Source of the DNA: Lachnospiraceae bacterium Zagget3
GTDB lineage: Bacteria; Bacillota_A; Clostridia; Lachnospirales; Lachnospiraceae
DNA length: 49,197 nucleotides
Reading direction: 5' to 3'
NCBI GenBank assembly: GCA_001941025.1
Contig: MSHE01000020.1
Coordinates: forward strand, 12,136 to 61,332
Notes under the pieces: model-generated
What the model was told of the DNA's origin: nothing
Databases searched by the model: none
Seen by the model: only the letters and a program-made list of their open reading frames with translations
Program-made: the position numbers and the translations under genes
Part shown: positions 8,951 to 16,756 of the stretch, one piece after another
How positions within the stretch are numbered: position 1 is the stretch's first letter
How the letters are laid out: every line of letters starts with the position of its first letter

Positions 8951-9076
8951 TCAGCGCACATAACGGTAATCATCGGTGCGGGGGGTCGCATCGCAGTAGA
9001 CGTCGTCCATCAAACGGTCAGTCAAAGCTACTTTCTTACCAAAGAGAGGCAGCTTCTGGTTGTGATTCTTTTTCAT
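8951..9076 (-). CDS. Micro-protein 5, sole gene of the second micro-gene unit (41 aa)
   Basis: A 41-residue ORF starting MKKNHNQKLPLFGKK and ending DDYRYVR. AAGGAG lies 11 bases before the ATG at 9076; an alternative in-frame ATG at 9085 is too close to it. It shares the basic, Gln/Lys-rich N-terminus and a C-terminal RY with the cluster at 7603-8354 but has a more acidic middle (DRLMDDVYCDA). It has its own promoter, related to that of unit 1, and its own hairpin terminator. It may be a diverged member or a partner of the other four. Function unknown. Confidence 0.55.
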   Translation of the reverse strand: MKKNHNQKLPLFGKKVALTDRLMDDVYCDATPRTDDYRYVR

Positions 9077-9220
9077 AATACTCATAACTCCTTATCCTGA
9101 ATTCTGTCTACGGGCTGTCGGAGCGGGAGCGAAGGCTTTCCCTCACCGCTCCTGCCCGTGTGAGCAGTTGCCGTCCGGAACCTTTTTTCCTTGTCTCATC
9201 CGGTTCCTTTCAGCATCCTA

Positions 9221-9284
9221 ATGATACCATGACCATTCCTTTCTGCCAAGGCAGGTTATTAGCCTTTTTATGGTCAATATTGAC
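9221..9284 (-). promoter_or_regulatory. Promoter of micro-gene unit 2 with perfect GTCAATATTGAC palindrome
   Basis: On the minus strand, TTGGCA (9249-9244) and TATCAT (9226-9221) are 17 bases apart. A perfect 12-base palindrome GTCAATATTGAC (9284-9273) and the following CATAAAAAGGCTAATAA lie upstream, matching the arrangement at 8441-8510. The placement about 60 bases before the start of transcription suits an activator site. Confidence 0.65.
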
Positions 9285-9410
9285 TTTTGAAAGAGAAGCG
9301 GGAATTTTCACATTTTTCTGAGTAATTTTCCATAAGCTTTTGCGAGTGAAGCTGCGCGCCTTACAGATGCCTCCGAACCGTCCTTAAAATTGGGAGAAAC
9401 TGGAAATTAG

Positions 9411-9439
9411 TTGACATTTCCTGTAAGCTATGATACTAT
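9411..9439 (+). promoter_or_regulatory. Promoter of the AraC gene at 9466
   Basis: TTGACA at 9411-9416 and TACTAT at 9434-9439 with 17-base spacing. The gene starts 26 bases later. Confidence 0.6.
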
Positions 9440-9465
9440 CGTCTTGAGGAAAGGAGGCTGTCCTG

Positions 9466-10317
9466 ATGGATCATTATTTCCACGAAAATCTGAAGGAAGC
9501 GGGGGAAAACGGTTTTAAGATCGATTTTTTGGAAGGAATCCCGTTCTATTATCCCGCACACTGGCACTACGCGCTGGAGCTTCTGTTCTGCACGAAAGGA
9601 TTCATTTTCGTGAAGGTGGGGGACGGAGAGTCCATGACGGCCCACACCCAGCAGACGTTCCTGCTGAACACCATGACCATCCACGAATCCTGGAGCCACG
9701 AGGCGTACGAGGGCTTCTGTGTCCACCTTTTCCCGGACGACATGAAGCGGTACGTCCCCACCTTTGACAAGCTGCGCTTTTCCCTTTCCTTTTCCTCCAA
9801 CGATTTGGAGCGGGCCAAGGCCATGAGCCGCATCAACGCCAACATGATGCAGATCGCCCTGCTGCATGAGGAGCAGCCGGAGGGCTACCTGCTGGAGTGC
9901 GCCGCCCTGGTCTACAGCGCCACGCAGGTTCTGGTGCAGCACTTCTCCCACCCCCTGGTGGAGGAGGAGGTCAAAACCGCCCAGACCGGCATCGCCCGGC
10001 TGAAGCCCCTGCTGGATTACATCGACCTCCATCACGCGGAGGAGCTGACCCTGGACGGGGCGGCGGACTATATGGGGGTCACCAAGGAGTACTTCTGTCG
10101 GCTGTTCAAGAAGAACATGGGGGTCTCCCTGACCCGGTATGTGAACAGCGTCCGCATCGCCCACATCTGCGAGGAGATGAAGTATTCCGACCTGAACATC
10201 TCTGAGCTGGCGGAAAAGCACGGCTTCGCTAACACCAAGCTGATGAACCAGATGTTCCGGGAGATTTATGGCTGCACCCCTTCCCAGAAGCGGAAGGAAC
10301 TGACCGCCTCCGGCTAA
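9466..10317 (+). CDS. AraC family regulator with cupin sensor domain
   Basis: A 283-residue cytosolic transcription factor. The N-terminal part (about residues 20-100) has the His-rich cupin pattern of AraC sensors (AHWHYALELLFCTKG). The C-terminal 100 residues hold the two helix-turn-helix units of AraC/XylS proteins, with DGAADYMGVTKEYFCRLFKK (first) and ISELAEKHGFANTKLMNQMFRE (second) before the terminal GCTPSQKRKEL. AAAGGAGG lies 8 bases before the ATG. Members of this class usually sense sugars or small metabolites. No target is evident: it diverges from the micro-gene cluster and converges with the GH13 gene. Whether it controls the GTCAATATTGAC-bearing promoters is untested. Confidence 0.9.
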   Translation: MDHYFHENLKEAGENGFKIDFLEGIPFYYPAHWHYALELLFCTKGFIFVKVGDGESMTAHTQQTFLLNTMTIHESWSHEAYEGFCVHLFPDDMKRYVPTFDKLRFSLSFSSNDLERAKAMSRINANMMQIALLHEEQPEGYLLECAALVYSATQVLVQHFSHPLVEEEVKTAQTGIARLKPLLDYIDLHHAEELTLDGAADYMGVTKEYFCRLFKKNMGVSLTRYVNSVRIAHICEEMKYSDLNISELAEKHGFANTKLMNQMFREIYGCTPSQKRKELTASG

Positions 10318-10625
10318 CCCCTGACACAACAAAGCCCACCCCGGTTTTGCCGGGGCGGGCATAACACGCATTCGCGTGGAATCGTTGGTCTGCCACCAGC
10401 TCCGGGCATTGCCGGGATGGTGGGCAGTGAGTTCAGGTCGCGGGCCAACCGGTCGGGCAGGCGCTGCGGTTCCTTTGTGTATCCTTATGATAGCACAGGG
10501 CGGGAGGCGAATGTTGAAGATTCTGCGACCGGAGTGTGAAGAAATTTTAAACTGTTTTACGAAATGATTTTAAAAGCCTGCTTCCGGTTCGGCAGGAAGC
10601 GGAATGCCTGCCCCGGCCAAACCGG
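10318..10625. other. Intergenic region with two hairpins, no gene seen
   Basis: This 308-base gap between the convergent AraC and GH13 genes holds an 11-bp hairpin at 10334-10359. It is best paired on the minus strand (G-U instead of A-C) and followed there by TTTG. A second hairpin at 10580-10600 lies just after the GH13 stop. Between them is an imperfect inverted repeat around 10391-10428. I see no coding potential. Confidence 0.6.
10571..10600 (-). terminator. Terminator of the GH13 gene
   Basis: On the minus strand GCTTCC and GGAAGC enclose a 9-base loop (10600-10580) and are followed by AGGCTTTTAAAA. It is 26 bases past the stop codon. Confidence 0.55.
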
Positions 10626-12176
10626 TCACCGCAACACCAAGAAGGATTGCGGCTCCAGCCGGATCGTGCCATCCTCCGCCGCACCCCCGCCGATGGAAAA
10701 GAGGATTTGCCGCGTCCCTCCGTCCACCGACGCCTCCACGGCCTCCGCTGAGGGATTCAGCGCCAGCAGCAGCGCGCCTCTGCGGTACAGGAACAGCTGC
10801 TGCCCCTGCCGGGCATTCACCACCTCAAAGTCTGCGTCCGCCTGTAGATCCGTCTCCCTGTGCCGGAGGGCCAGCAGCGCCCGGACGGTGTGGAGCAGGG
10901 AATCTGGGTCGGCCTCCTGCGCTGCGACGCTGGGGGCGGCGGCAGAGGTGTCCACCGGAAGGTACAGCGCGTCTGCCGGGGCGGTGGAGAACCCGGCATT
11001 CCGCCCGTTCGTCCACTGCATGGGCGTGCGGGAACCGGTGCGGAAATAGCCTCCCTCTTTTGTGGGGAGGGTTTGGTACCGCATCCCGATTTCGTCGCCG
11101 TAGTACAGGAACGGCGCACCCGGCATGGTGAAGAGGAATGCGTAGGCCAGCTTTAGCTCCCGCTGGGTCAGGTTGTACCTGGGACGCACTGTGTCATGGT
11201 TGCAGGTGATGAGGCAGTAATAGCCGTCTTCCCTGGTCGCCAGGTAGTTGGGCAGATACTCTGCCAGGAAGCGGGTCATGTCCCCGTGGCCGTCCTGTTT
11301 GAAAAAGGTATGATCTTCATTTCGGGGATTCTCCACCCTGCCGTAATCCCGCATGAGGGCGTTATACCCGTTGCCTGGCGCATCCAGGTAGAAATCCATG
11401 TGGAACCCCGCCTTCAATGACCGCACCGGGTCGCCCCATTCGGCGAGGATGGCGGCTTCCGGGTACTCCTTGTCCAGCATTGCCCGCACGTTTCGCCAGA
11501 TTGCGCAGGTACCGGTTTTTTCCGCGTCGTCGTTCTTCACAAGGGACATGGCCATGTCCACCCGAAACCCGTCGCACCCGTGATCCAGCCAGAAGCGCAT
11601 GACGTCTTTCATGGCCTCCCGGGTGGCGATGCAAGACGGGTGGTCTGTGGGGAGTTGCCAGTCCTCTTCACAGCGGAGGAAGCCGTAGTTCAGCGCAGGT
11701 TGGCACTTGAAGAAGTTCAGCAGATAGGTACCGTTCCGCTCACACTCCCCGCCGATGTAGGGATACCCGGTTGTCGGCTGAAAGCAGTGATTCGTCCAGA
11801 TATAGCGGTCGGAAAATGCGTTCCGCTCCGCTTTCTGGCTCTCCAGGAACCACGGATGCTCTTCGGAGGTGTGCCCCGGCACCAGATCCAGAAGCACATG
11901 AATCCCACGCCTGTGGGCCTCGCCGAAAAGACGGTATAAATCCTGGTTCGTCCCGTATCGGGGGGCGACCTTTTGATAATCCCGCACGTCATATCCGGCG
12001 TCCTTGAACGGGGAGTCGAAGCAGGGGTTGAGCCACAGAGCGTTGCATCCCAGCCCCGCAATGTAGTCCAGCTTTTCGGTGATGCCGTTGATGTCCCCGA
12101 TCCCGTCTCCGTTGGTGTCATAAAAGGACTGGGGATAGATCTCGTAAAATACAGCGTCTTTTAACCAGTTTGGCAT
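10626..12176 (-). CDS. GH13 alpha-glucosidase / alpha-amylase family enzyme
   Basis: A 516-residue glycoside hydrolase of family 13, without signal peptide, so likely cytosolic and acting on short alpha-glucosides taken up by the cell. The (beta/alpha)8 barrel carries the family's key sites: a Ca-binding-type DTNGDGIGDI (residues 20-29), LDLVPGHTS (region I), nucleophile Asp207 in GFRVDMAM, acid/base Glu246 in LAEWGD, and the transition-state stabiliser Asp328 in TCNHDTVRP. A C-terminal beta domain occupies about residues 430-516. Gly and Trp positions (TPMQWTNGRNAGFS) resemble oligo-1,6-glucosidases, trehalose hydrolases and related enzymes; exact specificity cannot be called. GGAGGTGG lies 8 bases before the ATG. 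It diverges from an AraC regulator. Confidence 0.9.
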   Translation of the reverse strand: MPNWLKDAVFYEIYPQSFYDTNGDGIGDINGITEKLDYIAGLGCNALWLNPCFDSPFKDAGYDVRDYQKVAPRYGTNQDLYRLFGEAHRRGIHVLLDLVPGHTSEEHPWFLESQKAERNAFSDRYIWTNHCFQPTTGYPYIGGECERNGTYLLNFFKCQPALNYGFLRCEEDWQLPTDHPSCIATREAMKDVMRFWLDHGCDGFRVDMAMSLVKNDDAEKTGTCAIWRNVRAMLDKEYPEAAILAEWGDPVRSLKAGFHMDFYLDAPGNGYNALMRDYGRVENPRNEDHTFFKQDGHGDMTRFLAEYLPNYLATREDGYYCLITCNHDTVRPRYNLTQRELKLAYAFLFTMPGAPFLYYGDEIGMRYQTLPTKEGGYFRTGSRTPMQWTNGRNAGFSTAPADALYLPVDTSAAAPSVAAQEADPDSLLHTVRALLALRHRETDLQADADFEVVNARQGQQLFLYRRGALLLALNPSAEAVEASVDGGTRQILFSIGGGAAEDGTIRLEPQSFLVLR

Positions 12177-12221
12177 AGAGAGCCACCTCCGATTTTTCTT
12201 CTGCCGTCCCCCCTGCGGGGC

Positions 12222-12250
12222 TGGCGTTTATGATGATACTATACTATAAT
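12222..12250 (+). promoter_or_regulatory. Divergent promoter region between GH13 and AraC genes
   Basis: TATAAT at 12245-12250 reads toward the AraC gene, with a poor -35 (TGGCGT at 12222). The overlapping TATAGT/TATCAT strings on the minus strand could serve the GH13 gene. Overlapping divergent -10 regions with weak -35 boxes fit control by the AraC protein. Confidence 0.45.
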
Positions 12251-12329
12251 AGACGTGGGATTTCTTGCAAAATACTACTCGATTCTAACACGATCCCAAC
12301 CAAACGCACAGGCGCGGGAGGCGTCCCTC

Positions 12330-13220
12330 ATGAAACAGCAGAATCCGGATTACAGAGAACAGATAGCCCACGGGGATTCCCTTCTCCCCGTGAGCTACTA
12401 CTGCTGCCACATACCGGGAAAGTTTCGCACCGTGCCCCTCCACTGGCATGAGGAGGTGGAGTTCACTTATATCGAAGCGGGCAGCGCCCAGTACACCATT
12501 GATTTCGAGGCCTTCCCGGCGGAGACGGGAGATTTGCTCCTGCTCTCACCTCAGGCACTGCACGGCGTCCAACAGCGGCAGGGGGAAACGATGACCTCCC
12601 ACACCCTGGTATTTCACCTGAACTTTCTGGGCTGTCTGATACCGGACATCTGCACCGTGAAATATCTGAACCCGATCCTCAGCGGGAAATGCCACCTCAT
12701 CCCTGTCGTGAAGCCCGGCCACCCGGGCTATGAGGAGATGAAAGGGTGGTTTCTGGAGGCCTGTCAGGTGTTTCATGAAAAGGGCGAGGCCTATGAGCTG
12801 CGCACCAGGGCGTGCTTGACGGAGCTGCTGGCTGCTGCCTATCTCCACGGATGCGTGAAAACGACGGAGTGGAATACCGGCAGCCTGTATGCGGAGGAAA
12901 AGCTGAAGGAACTGCTGACCTATATCCAGGCGCATTATAGCGACCCTATTTCCATCCGGGAGCTGGCGGAGGTCTGCCATTTCAGCGAGACGTACCTGAT
13001 GCGCTTCTTCCGCAGGTATACCGGAGTCACCTGTGTGGAATTTATCAACCGCTACCGGCTCTCCAGAGCTGCCGCCGCCCTGGAGGAGACGAACCTGCCA
13101 ATCATGAACGTGGCGCTGGAGAACGGCTTTCGGAACATCTCCTACTTTGATCGGCTGTTTCAGAAACAGTTTGGGCAGACCCCCGGCGCCTACCGGAAGG
13201 AGAGCCGCCAAAGCCCCTGA
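12330..13220 (+). CDS. AraC family regulator, probably of the GH13 gene
   Basis: A 296-residue transcription factor. The N-terminal cupin carries VPLHWHEEVEFTYIEAG (about residues 35-51) and PQALHGVQQ. The C-terminal AraC domain has IRELAEVCHFSETYLMRFFRR in the first helix-turn-helix, and IMNVALENGFRNISYFDRLF and FGQTPGAYRKE in the second. I place the start at ATG 12330, which has GGGAGG 8 bases upstream; an upstream in-frame ATG at 12255 would lie within the promoter region. It is transcribed divergently from the GH13 gene with about 150 bases between, so it most likely senses a sugar and controls that gene. Confidence 0.9.
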   Translation: MKQQNPDYREQIAHGDSLLPVSYYCCHIPGKFRTVPLHWHEEVEFTYIEAGSAQYTIDFEAFPAETGDLLLLSPQALHGVQQRQGETMTSHTLVFHLNFLGCLIPDICTVKYLNPILSGKCHLIPVVKPGHPGYEEMKGWFLEACQVFHEKGEAYELRTRACLTELLAAAYLHGCVKTTEWNTGSLYAEEKLKELLTYIQAHYSDPISIRELAEVCHFSETYLMRFFRRYTGVTCVEFINRYRLSRAAAALEETNLPIMNVALENGFRNISYFDRLFQKQFGQTPGAYRKESRQSP

Positions 13221-13268
13221 ACGGGGGACGACGGCCGGTTTGTTCACAAATTATTAAAGAAAAAGTGG

Positions 13269-13297
13269 TTGACAAAATAGGACACCGGTGCTATGAT
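13269..13297 (+). promoter_or_regulatory. Consensus plus-strand promoter
   Basis: TTGACA at 13269-13274, a 17-base spacer, and TATGAT at 13292-13297. No ORF follows for about 400 bases; the transcript would run against the small RNA at 13410-13506 and could reach the permease gene at 13710. Confidence 0.65.
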
Positions 13298-13409
13298 GAG
13301 GTTGCTTCAAAGAACACGCTTGCGAGACGTTCAGCCGATTTGCTCTCAGCCAGCCGCCGCCCACAGGCGGGGCTGACCGGTTGATGTGCATCCGTTTCCG
13401 GCTTTTCCT

Positions 13410-13506
13410 TGAAAAACTCCCCCACCGCAATTTGCCGGTGGGGGAGTTCACTTTGTCTGAAAACAGCGCTGCGTGGCCGCTCCACCTGTGAGAAACAGCC
13501 ACACAT
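13410..13506 (-). ncRNA. Candidate small RNA with own promoter and terminator
   Basis: On the minus strand TTGACA (13541-13536) and TATACT (13518-13513) are exactly 17 bases apart, predicting a start near 13506. About 90 bases later a 13-bp perfect stem (13448-13436 with 13427-13415, 8-base loop) is followed by TTTTTC. The 5' half can form a second hairpin (GTGTGGC near 13501 with GCCACGC near 13470). An ORF runs through this interval but passes the terminator and has no ribosome binding site, so I favour an untranslated RNA. I do not recognise its class. Confidence 0.6.
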
Positions 13507-13512
13507 AATAAT

Positions 13513-13541
13513 AGTATAATGCCGAAAAGGGAAGCTGTCAA
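13513..13541 (-). promoter_or_regulatory. Promoter of the candidate small RNA
   Basis: TTGACA (13541-13536) and TATACT (13518-13513) on the minus strand with 17-base spacing. Confidence 0.75.
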
Positions 13542-13709
13542 CGGGGAAAACGCACAAAATCGTGAAAATCCCTATTTTTTTCAATAAATTCTCCCTCCTT
13601 TGTACAGAAACAACATGGACGGGAAGATTCTCCCCGTGTTATAGTTAGATGATAGGGTTGGACGCCGTCCGACGCTGCCAAAATTTCATAGAAAGATTGA
13701 GGGAGTACA

Positions 13710-15065
13710 ATGAGCAACAATTCCGTCCCCGAAGAGGGCATCCGCCATGCATTCCAGGAGCTTGGCACGCCCAAAACCCTGGTTTTGGGCCTCCAGCATA
13801 TGTTCGCCATGTTTGGCGCCACCATCGTGGTGCCCATCCTGGTGGCAGGCTACTTTGGCCTGGAATCCGCCGACCTGATTCAGCTGACCCTGTTCTGCGC
13901 CGGATTCGGCACGCTGTTTTTCCACCTGTGTACCAAGTTTAAGGTGCCCGCCTTTTTGGGCTCCTCCTTTGCCTTCCTGGGGGGCTTTGCCTCTGTGGCT
14001 GCCCTGGATACCGGCATTTACGCCGACATGGAGGCGGCGGACAAGCTGAGCTATGCCTGCGGCGGCATTGTGGTGGCCGGTCTGCTGTACCTGGTGCTGG
14101 CCGCAATCATTCAGCTGGTGGGGGTCAAGCGGGTCATGCGGTTCCTGCCCCCGGTGGTCACCGGCCCCATCATCATCCTGATTGGCCTGTCCCTGGCCGG
14201 CTCCGCCGTTGACAGCGCCTCCTCCAACTGGTTCCTGGCCATTGTGGCCCTGCTGATCATCGTTGTGGCCAATATCTGGGGCAAGGGCATGGTGAAGATC
14301 ATCCCCATCCTGCTGGGCGTGGTGGGGGCCTATGTGGTGGCCCTGGTGATGATGGCCCTGGGCTTCACCAATCCCGACGGCTCCGCCATCATTGACTTTT
14401 CCGGCGTCGCCGCGGCGGTGTCCTCCGGTATCTCCGGCTTCATCGGCCTGCCCAAGTTCCGCCTGGCCAAGTTCGACCTGACCGCCATCCTGGTGATGGC
14501 CCCCATCGCCGTCGCCACCATGATGGAGCATATCGGCGACATCTCCTCCATCTCCGCCACCACCGGCGAGCATTATGTGGAGGACCCCGGCCTCCAGCGC
14601 ACGCTGCTGGGCGACGGCATCGCCACTGCCCTGGCCGGCCTGATCGGCGGCCCCGCCAACACCACCTATGGCGAGAACACCGGCGTCCTGGCCCTGTCCA
14701 AGGTGTATGACCCCATGGTGATCCGTCTGGCGGCCATCTATGCGGTGGTGCTGTCCCTGCTGCCGGTGGCGGCCCAGTTCATCGGCTCCATCCCCAGCGC
14801 CATCATCGGCGGCGTCTCCTTTGTGCTGTACGGTATGATCTCCGCCATCGGTGTGCGGAACATGGTGGAGAACCACGTTGACCTGACCAACAGCCGCAAC
14901 CTGATTATCGCGGCCCTGATTCTGGTCTCCGGTCTGGGCTTCTCCGACGGCATCACCTTCCAGGTGGCCGGCACCCCCATCACCCTGACCGCCCTGGCCG
15001 TGGCCGCTCTGGTGGGCATCGTCACCAATGCCATCCTGCCCGGCAAGGACTACGAGTTGGACTGA
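13710..15065 (+). CDS. uraA: Uracil permease, NCS2 family
   Basis: A 451-residue polytopic inner-membrane transporter of the NCS2 (nucleobase:cation symporter 2) family. It shows the uracil-permease signatures: QHMFAMFGATIVVP near residue 30, the VPAFLGSSFAFLGG segment near 80, the Glu-bearing APIAVATMMEHIGD near 270, and GGPANTTYGENTGVLALSKVYDP near 310. These match UraA/PyrP more closely than xanthine or purine permeases, so the substrate is probably uracil imported with protons. A GAGGGAG site lies 6 bases before the ATG. The promoter is not clear; a consensus promoter lies far upstream at 13269. A strong terminator follows. Confidence 0.9.
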   Translation: MSNNSVPEEGIRHAFQELGTPKTLVLGLQHMFAMFGATIVVPILVAGYFGLESADLIQLTLFCAGFGTLFFHLCTKFKVPAFLGSSFAFLGGFASVAALDTGIYADMEAADKLSYACGGIVVAGLLYLVLAAIIQLVGVKRVMRFLPPVVTGPIIILIGLSLAGSAVDSASSNWFLAIVALLIIVVANIWGKGMVKIIPILLGVVGAYVVALVMMALGFTNPDGSAIIDFSGVAAAVSSGISGFIGLPKFRLAKFDLTAILVMAPIAVATMMEHIGDISSISATTGEHYVEDPGLQRTLLGDGIATALAGLIGGPANTTYGENTGVLALSKVYDPMVIRLAAIYAVVLSLLPVAAQFIGSIPSAIIGGVSFVLYGMISAIGVRNMVENHVDLTNSRNLIIAALILVSGLGFSDGITFQVAGTPITLTALAVAALVGIVTNAILPGKDYELD

Positions 15066-15088
15066 CCGCAGTCCCCCCTGACACAGTG

Positions 15089-15124
15089 CGCCCCCTTCCG
15101 CCGTTGGCGGGAGGGGGCGTTTTT
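15089..15124 (+). terminator. Terminator of the uracil permease gene
   Basis: A 14-bp stem (15089-15102 with 15106-15119, one mismatch) followed by TTTTT. Confidence 0.9.
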
Positions 15125-15176
15125 GCGACGGAGGGGATTTCTCTCTCCCCGGTCTGTATTTTGTCGAAAAATAGAC

Positions 15177-15205
15177 TTGACGAAAAAGCGTTCCAAGCGT
15201 ATACT
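15177..15205 (+). promoter_or_regulatory. Promoter of the cupin-XRE regulator
   Basis: TTGACG at 15177-15182 and TATACT at 15200-15205, spacing 17. Confidence 0.75.
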
Positions 15206-15255
15206 ATAACAGTTGTTTCGTGCAAGATTTCGGGAGAAAAAGAGAGGAAAACCTC

Positions 15256-15828
15256 ATGACTATCAATGAAGCTGTCGCCGTCAATGTCCGGAGAGAACGC
15301 AAGGCAAAGGGGCTGAGCCTGGATCGGGCTGCCAAGCTGACCGGTGTCAGCAAAAGTATGCTGGGCCAAATCGAACGGGGCGAGGTGAACCCCACTGTCT
15401 CCGTCCTGTATAAAATCGCCTCCGGGTTGGAGCTGGACTGCGGCGTCCTGCTGGAGATTCCGGTTCCGGCGGTGGAATTTGTCTCCTCCACCAACGGCGT
15501 CAGCCGCAAGGAGGACGGCGGCAAGGTGACGATCTATCCCCTCTTCCCGTCGGACGCCGCCCAGACCTTCAGCATTTACCGGATGCGGTTGCTGACCAGC
15601 GGCCGCTATCAGGCCCCCGCCCGTCAGCCCGGCACAATGATTTTTATCACCGTCTACTACGGCACCCTGCTGCTCACCGTGGACGGGGAGCAGTACCGCC
15701 TCACCAGGGGGGACTCCCTCCGGTTCCGGGCCGACCAGCCCTACGAGCTGTACAACCGGGACATTCAGGTGTGTGAGTGCCAGGTGACAGTCAACGCCCC
15801 CAAGGGGGGCAGCGCCGCATCCTTTTGA
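15256..15828 (+). CDS. XRE family regulator with C-terminal cupin
   Basis: A 190-residue transcription factor. Residues 5-60 form an XRE helix-turn-helix (NVRRERKAKGLSLDRAAKL, TGVSKSMLGQIERGEVNPT). Residues 110-180 look like a cupin_2 beta-barrel (GTLLLTVDGEQYRLTRGDSL, FRADQPYELYN). This two-domain layout is typical of PuuR/MerR-unrelated small-molecule sensors that regulate amino-acid, polyamine or sugar genes. The start at ATG 15256 has AGAGAGGAAA upstream; an in-frame ATG at 15220 lies too close to the promoter. It converges with an esterase gene and is separated from it by a shared terminator. No regulated target is evident. Confidence 0.88.
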   Translation: MTINEAVAVNVRRERKAKGLSLDRAAKLTGVSKSMLGQIERGEVNPTVSVLYKIASGLELDCGVLLEIPVPAVEFVSSTNGVSRKEDGGKVTIYPLFPSDAAQTFSIYRMRLLTSGRYQAPARQPGTMIFITVYYGTLLLTVDGEQYRLTRGDSLRFRADQPYELYNRDIQVCECQVTVNAPKGGSAASF

Positions 15829-15870
15829 AAAAAAGCCTGCCGCCGGAGGCCCGGTCGGCAGGCTTTTTTT
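15828..15870. terminator. Bidirectional terminator shared by regulator and esterase
   Basis: GCCTGCCG (15835-15842) pairs with CGGCAGGC (15856-15863). The stem is flanked by A7 on the left and T7 on the right, so it works for both strands. The T run overlaps the stop codon of the esterase gene. Confidence 0.9.
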
Positions 15871-16756
15871 ACAGGAAGTTCCGGAAGAAGCCGCACTCCT
15901 CATCGTTGCACAGCCTTGCATCATCCGTCTTGATGTTGCAATGGAACACATGGCCCAGAGGCGGCCTGGCAGCGTCCCCGTAGAAGCGCAGCACGAAGGG
16001 CACGCTGTTGGCCATCAGCGCCGCCTGTAACAGCGGGGTCTGGTCCTGCAAAAAGTCCCCGGTGGCGGTCATGAAGAAGGCGGGGGGAAACTGGGGGGTG
16101 ATGTACCGGATCACGCTGATGCCTGCCAGCTCCTCCGGCGTCCCATGCTCCGGCAGGAGGTCCGCCATCAGCAGCCGGTTCAGCTGATCGCCCTCCCCGT
16201 CTGTGGTGATCTGATACACGCCGCAGTTCAGGGCAACGGCGGTGGGGACGAAGCCCTCCGGCTGCTGGAAGGGGAATTGGGCACTGTAGTCCGGGTTGGT
16301 GCAGAAGTTGGCATACAGCCCCAGGAGATGCCCTCCGGCGGAGTCCCCCACGCCAAAGACGTGGCCGGTGTCAAAGCCGTAGTCCTCCCCGTGGGCCAGC
16401 ACCCAGGAGAACACCAGGTTGGTGTCCTCCAGCGGCGCAGGAAACTGGAATTCCGGCGCCAGGCGGTAGGTGAAGTTCACCACGGCGAACCCCCGCTGGG
16501 CCAGGTTCATGCAGTAGAACTGGTACCGCTCCTTGTCGCCATAGACCCAGCCGCCGCCGTGGACGCTGACGATGACGGGGAGCTTCTGCCCGTCGGCCGC
16601 TCTGGGCCGGTACACGTCCAGCACCTGCCAGTGGGGGTCAGGTCCGTAGGGAATGTCGTCATACCGCCGGATGTCCGCCGGGGTGGTAAGGCCGGCGTCC
16701 CGGAGGTTGTCCCCCTCGGTGAATCTGGCGCGGACGAGATCACTTGTCTGTGACAT
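15869..16756 (-). CDS. Alpha/beta hydrolase, HSL/BD-FAE-like esterase
   Basis: A 295-residue cytosolic alpha/beta hydrolase resembling carboxylesterases of the hormone-sensitive-lipase type. The oxyanion-hole motif HGGGW is near residue 69, the nucleophile Ser lies in GDSAGG near 141, and the catalytic His is in the late PLGHVFH. An acid residue near FFMTATGDFLQDQTP completes the triad. It probably hydrolyses esters of small acyl or aryl substrates. The start is ATG 16756 with AAGGAGGAAA 7 bases upstream; a longer frame upstream lacks a site. The C-terminus runs into the shared terminator. Confidence 0.85.
   Translation of the reverse strand: MSQTSDLVRARFTEGDNLRDAGLTTPADIRRYDDIPYGPDPHWQVLDVYRPRAADGQKLPVIVSVHGGGWVYGDKERYQFYCMNLAQRGFAVVNFTYRLAPEFQFPAPLEDTNLVFSWVLAHGEDYGFDTGHVFGVGDSAGGHLLGLYANFCTNPDYSAQFPFQQPEGFVPTAVALNCGVYQITTDGEGDQLNRLLMADLLPEHGTPEELAGISVIRYITPQFPPAFFMTATGDFLQDQTPLLQAALMANSVPFVLRFYGDAARPPLGHVFHCNIKTDDARLCNDEECGFFRNFL

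Noticed and set aside
8767..9078. Plus-strand ORF opposite micro-gene 5
   Set aside because: No promoter, low-complexity Arg/Ser/Pro content, and it overlaps a better-supported small gene on the other strand.
13291..13584. Minus-strand ORF over the small RNA locus
   Set aside because: It reads straight through the strong minus-strand terminator, and its ATG within the transcript has no ribosome binding site.
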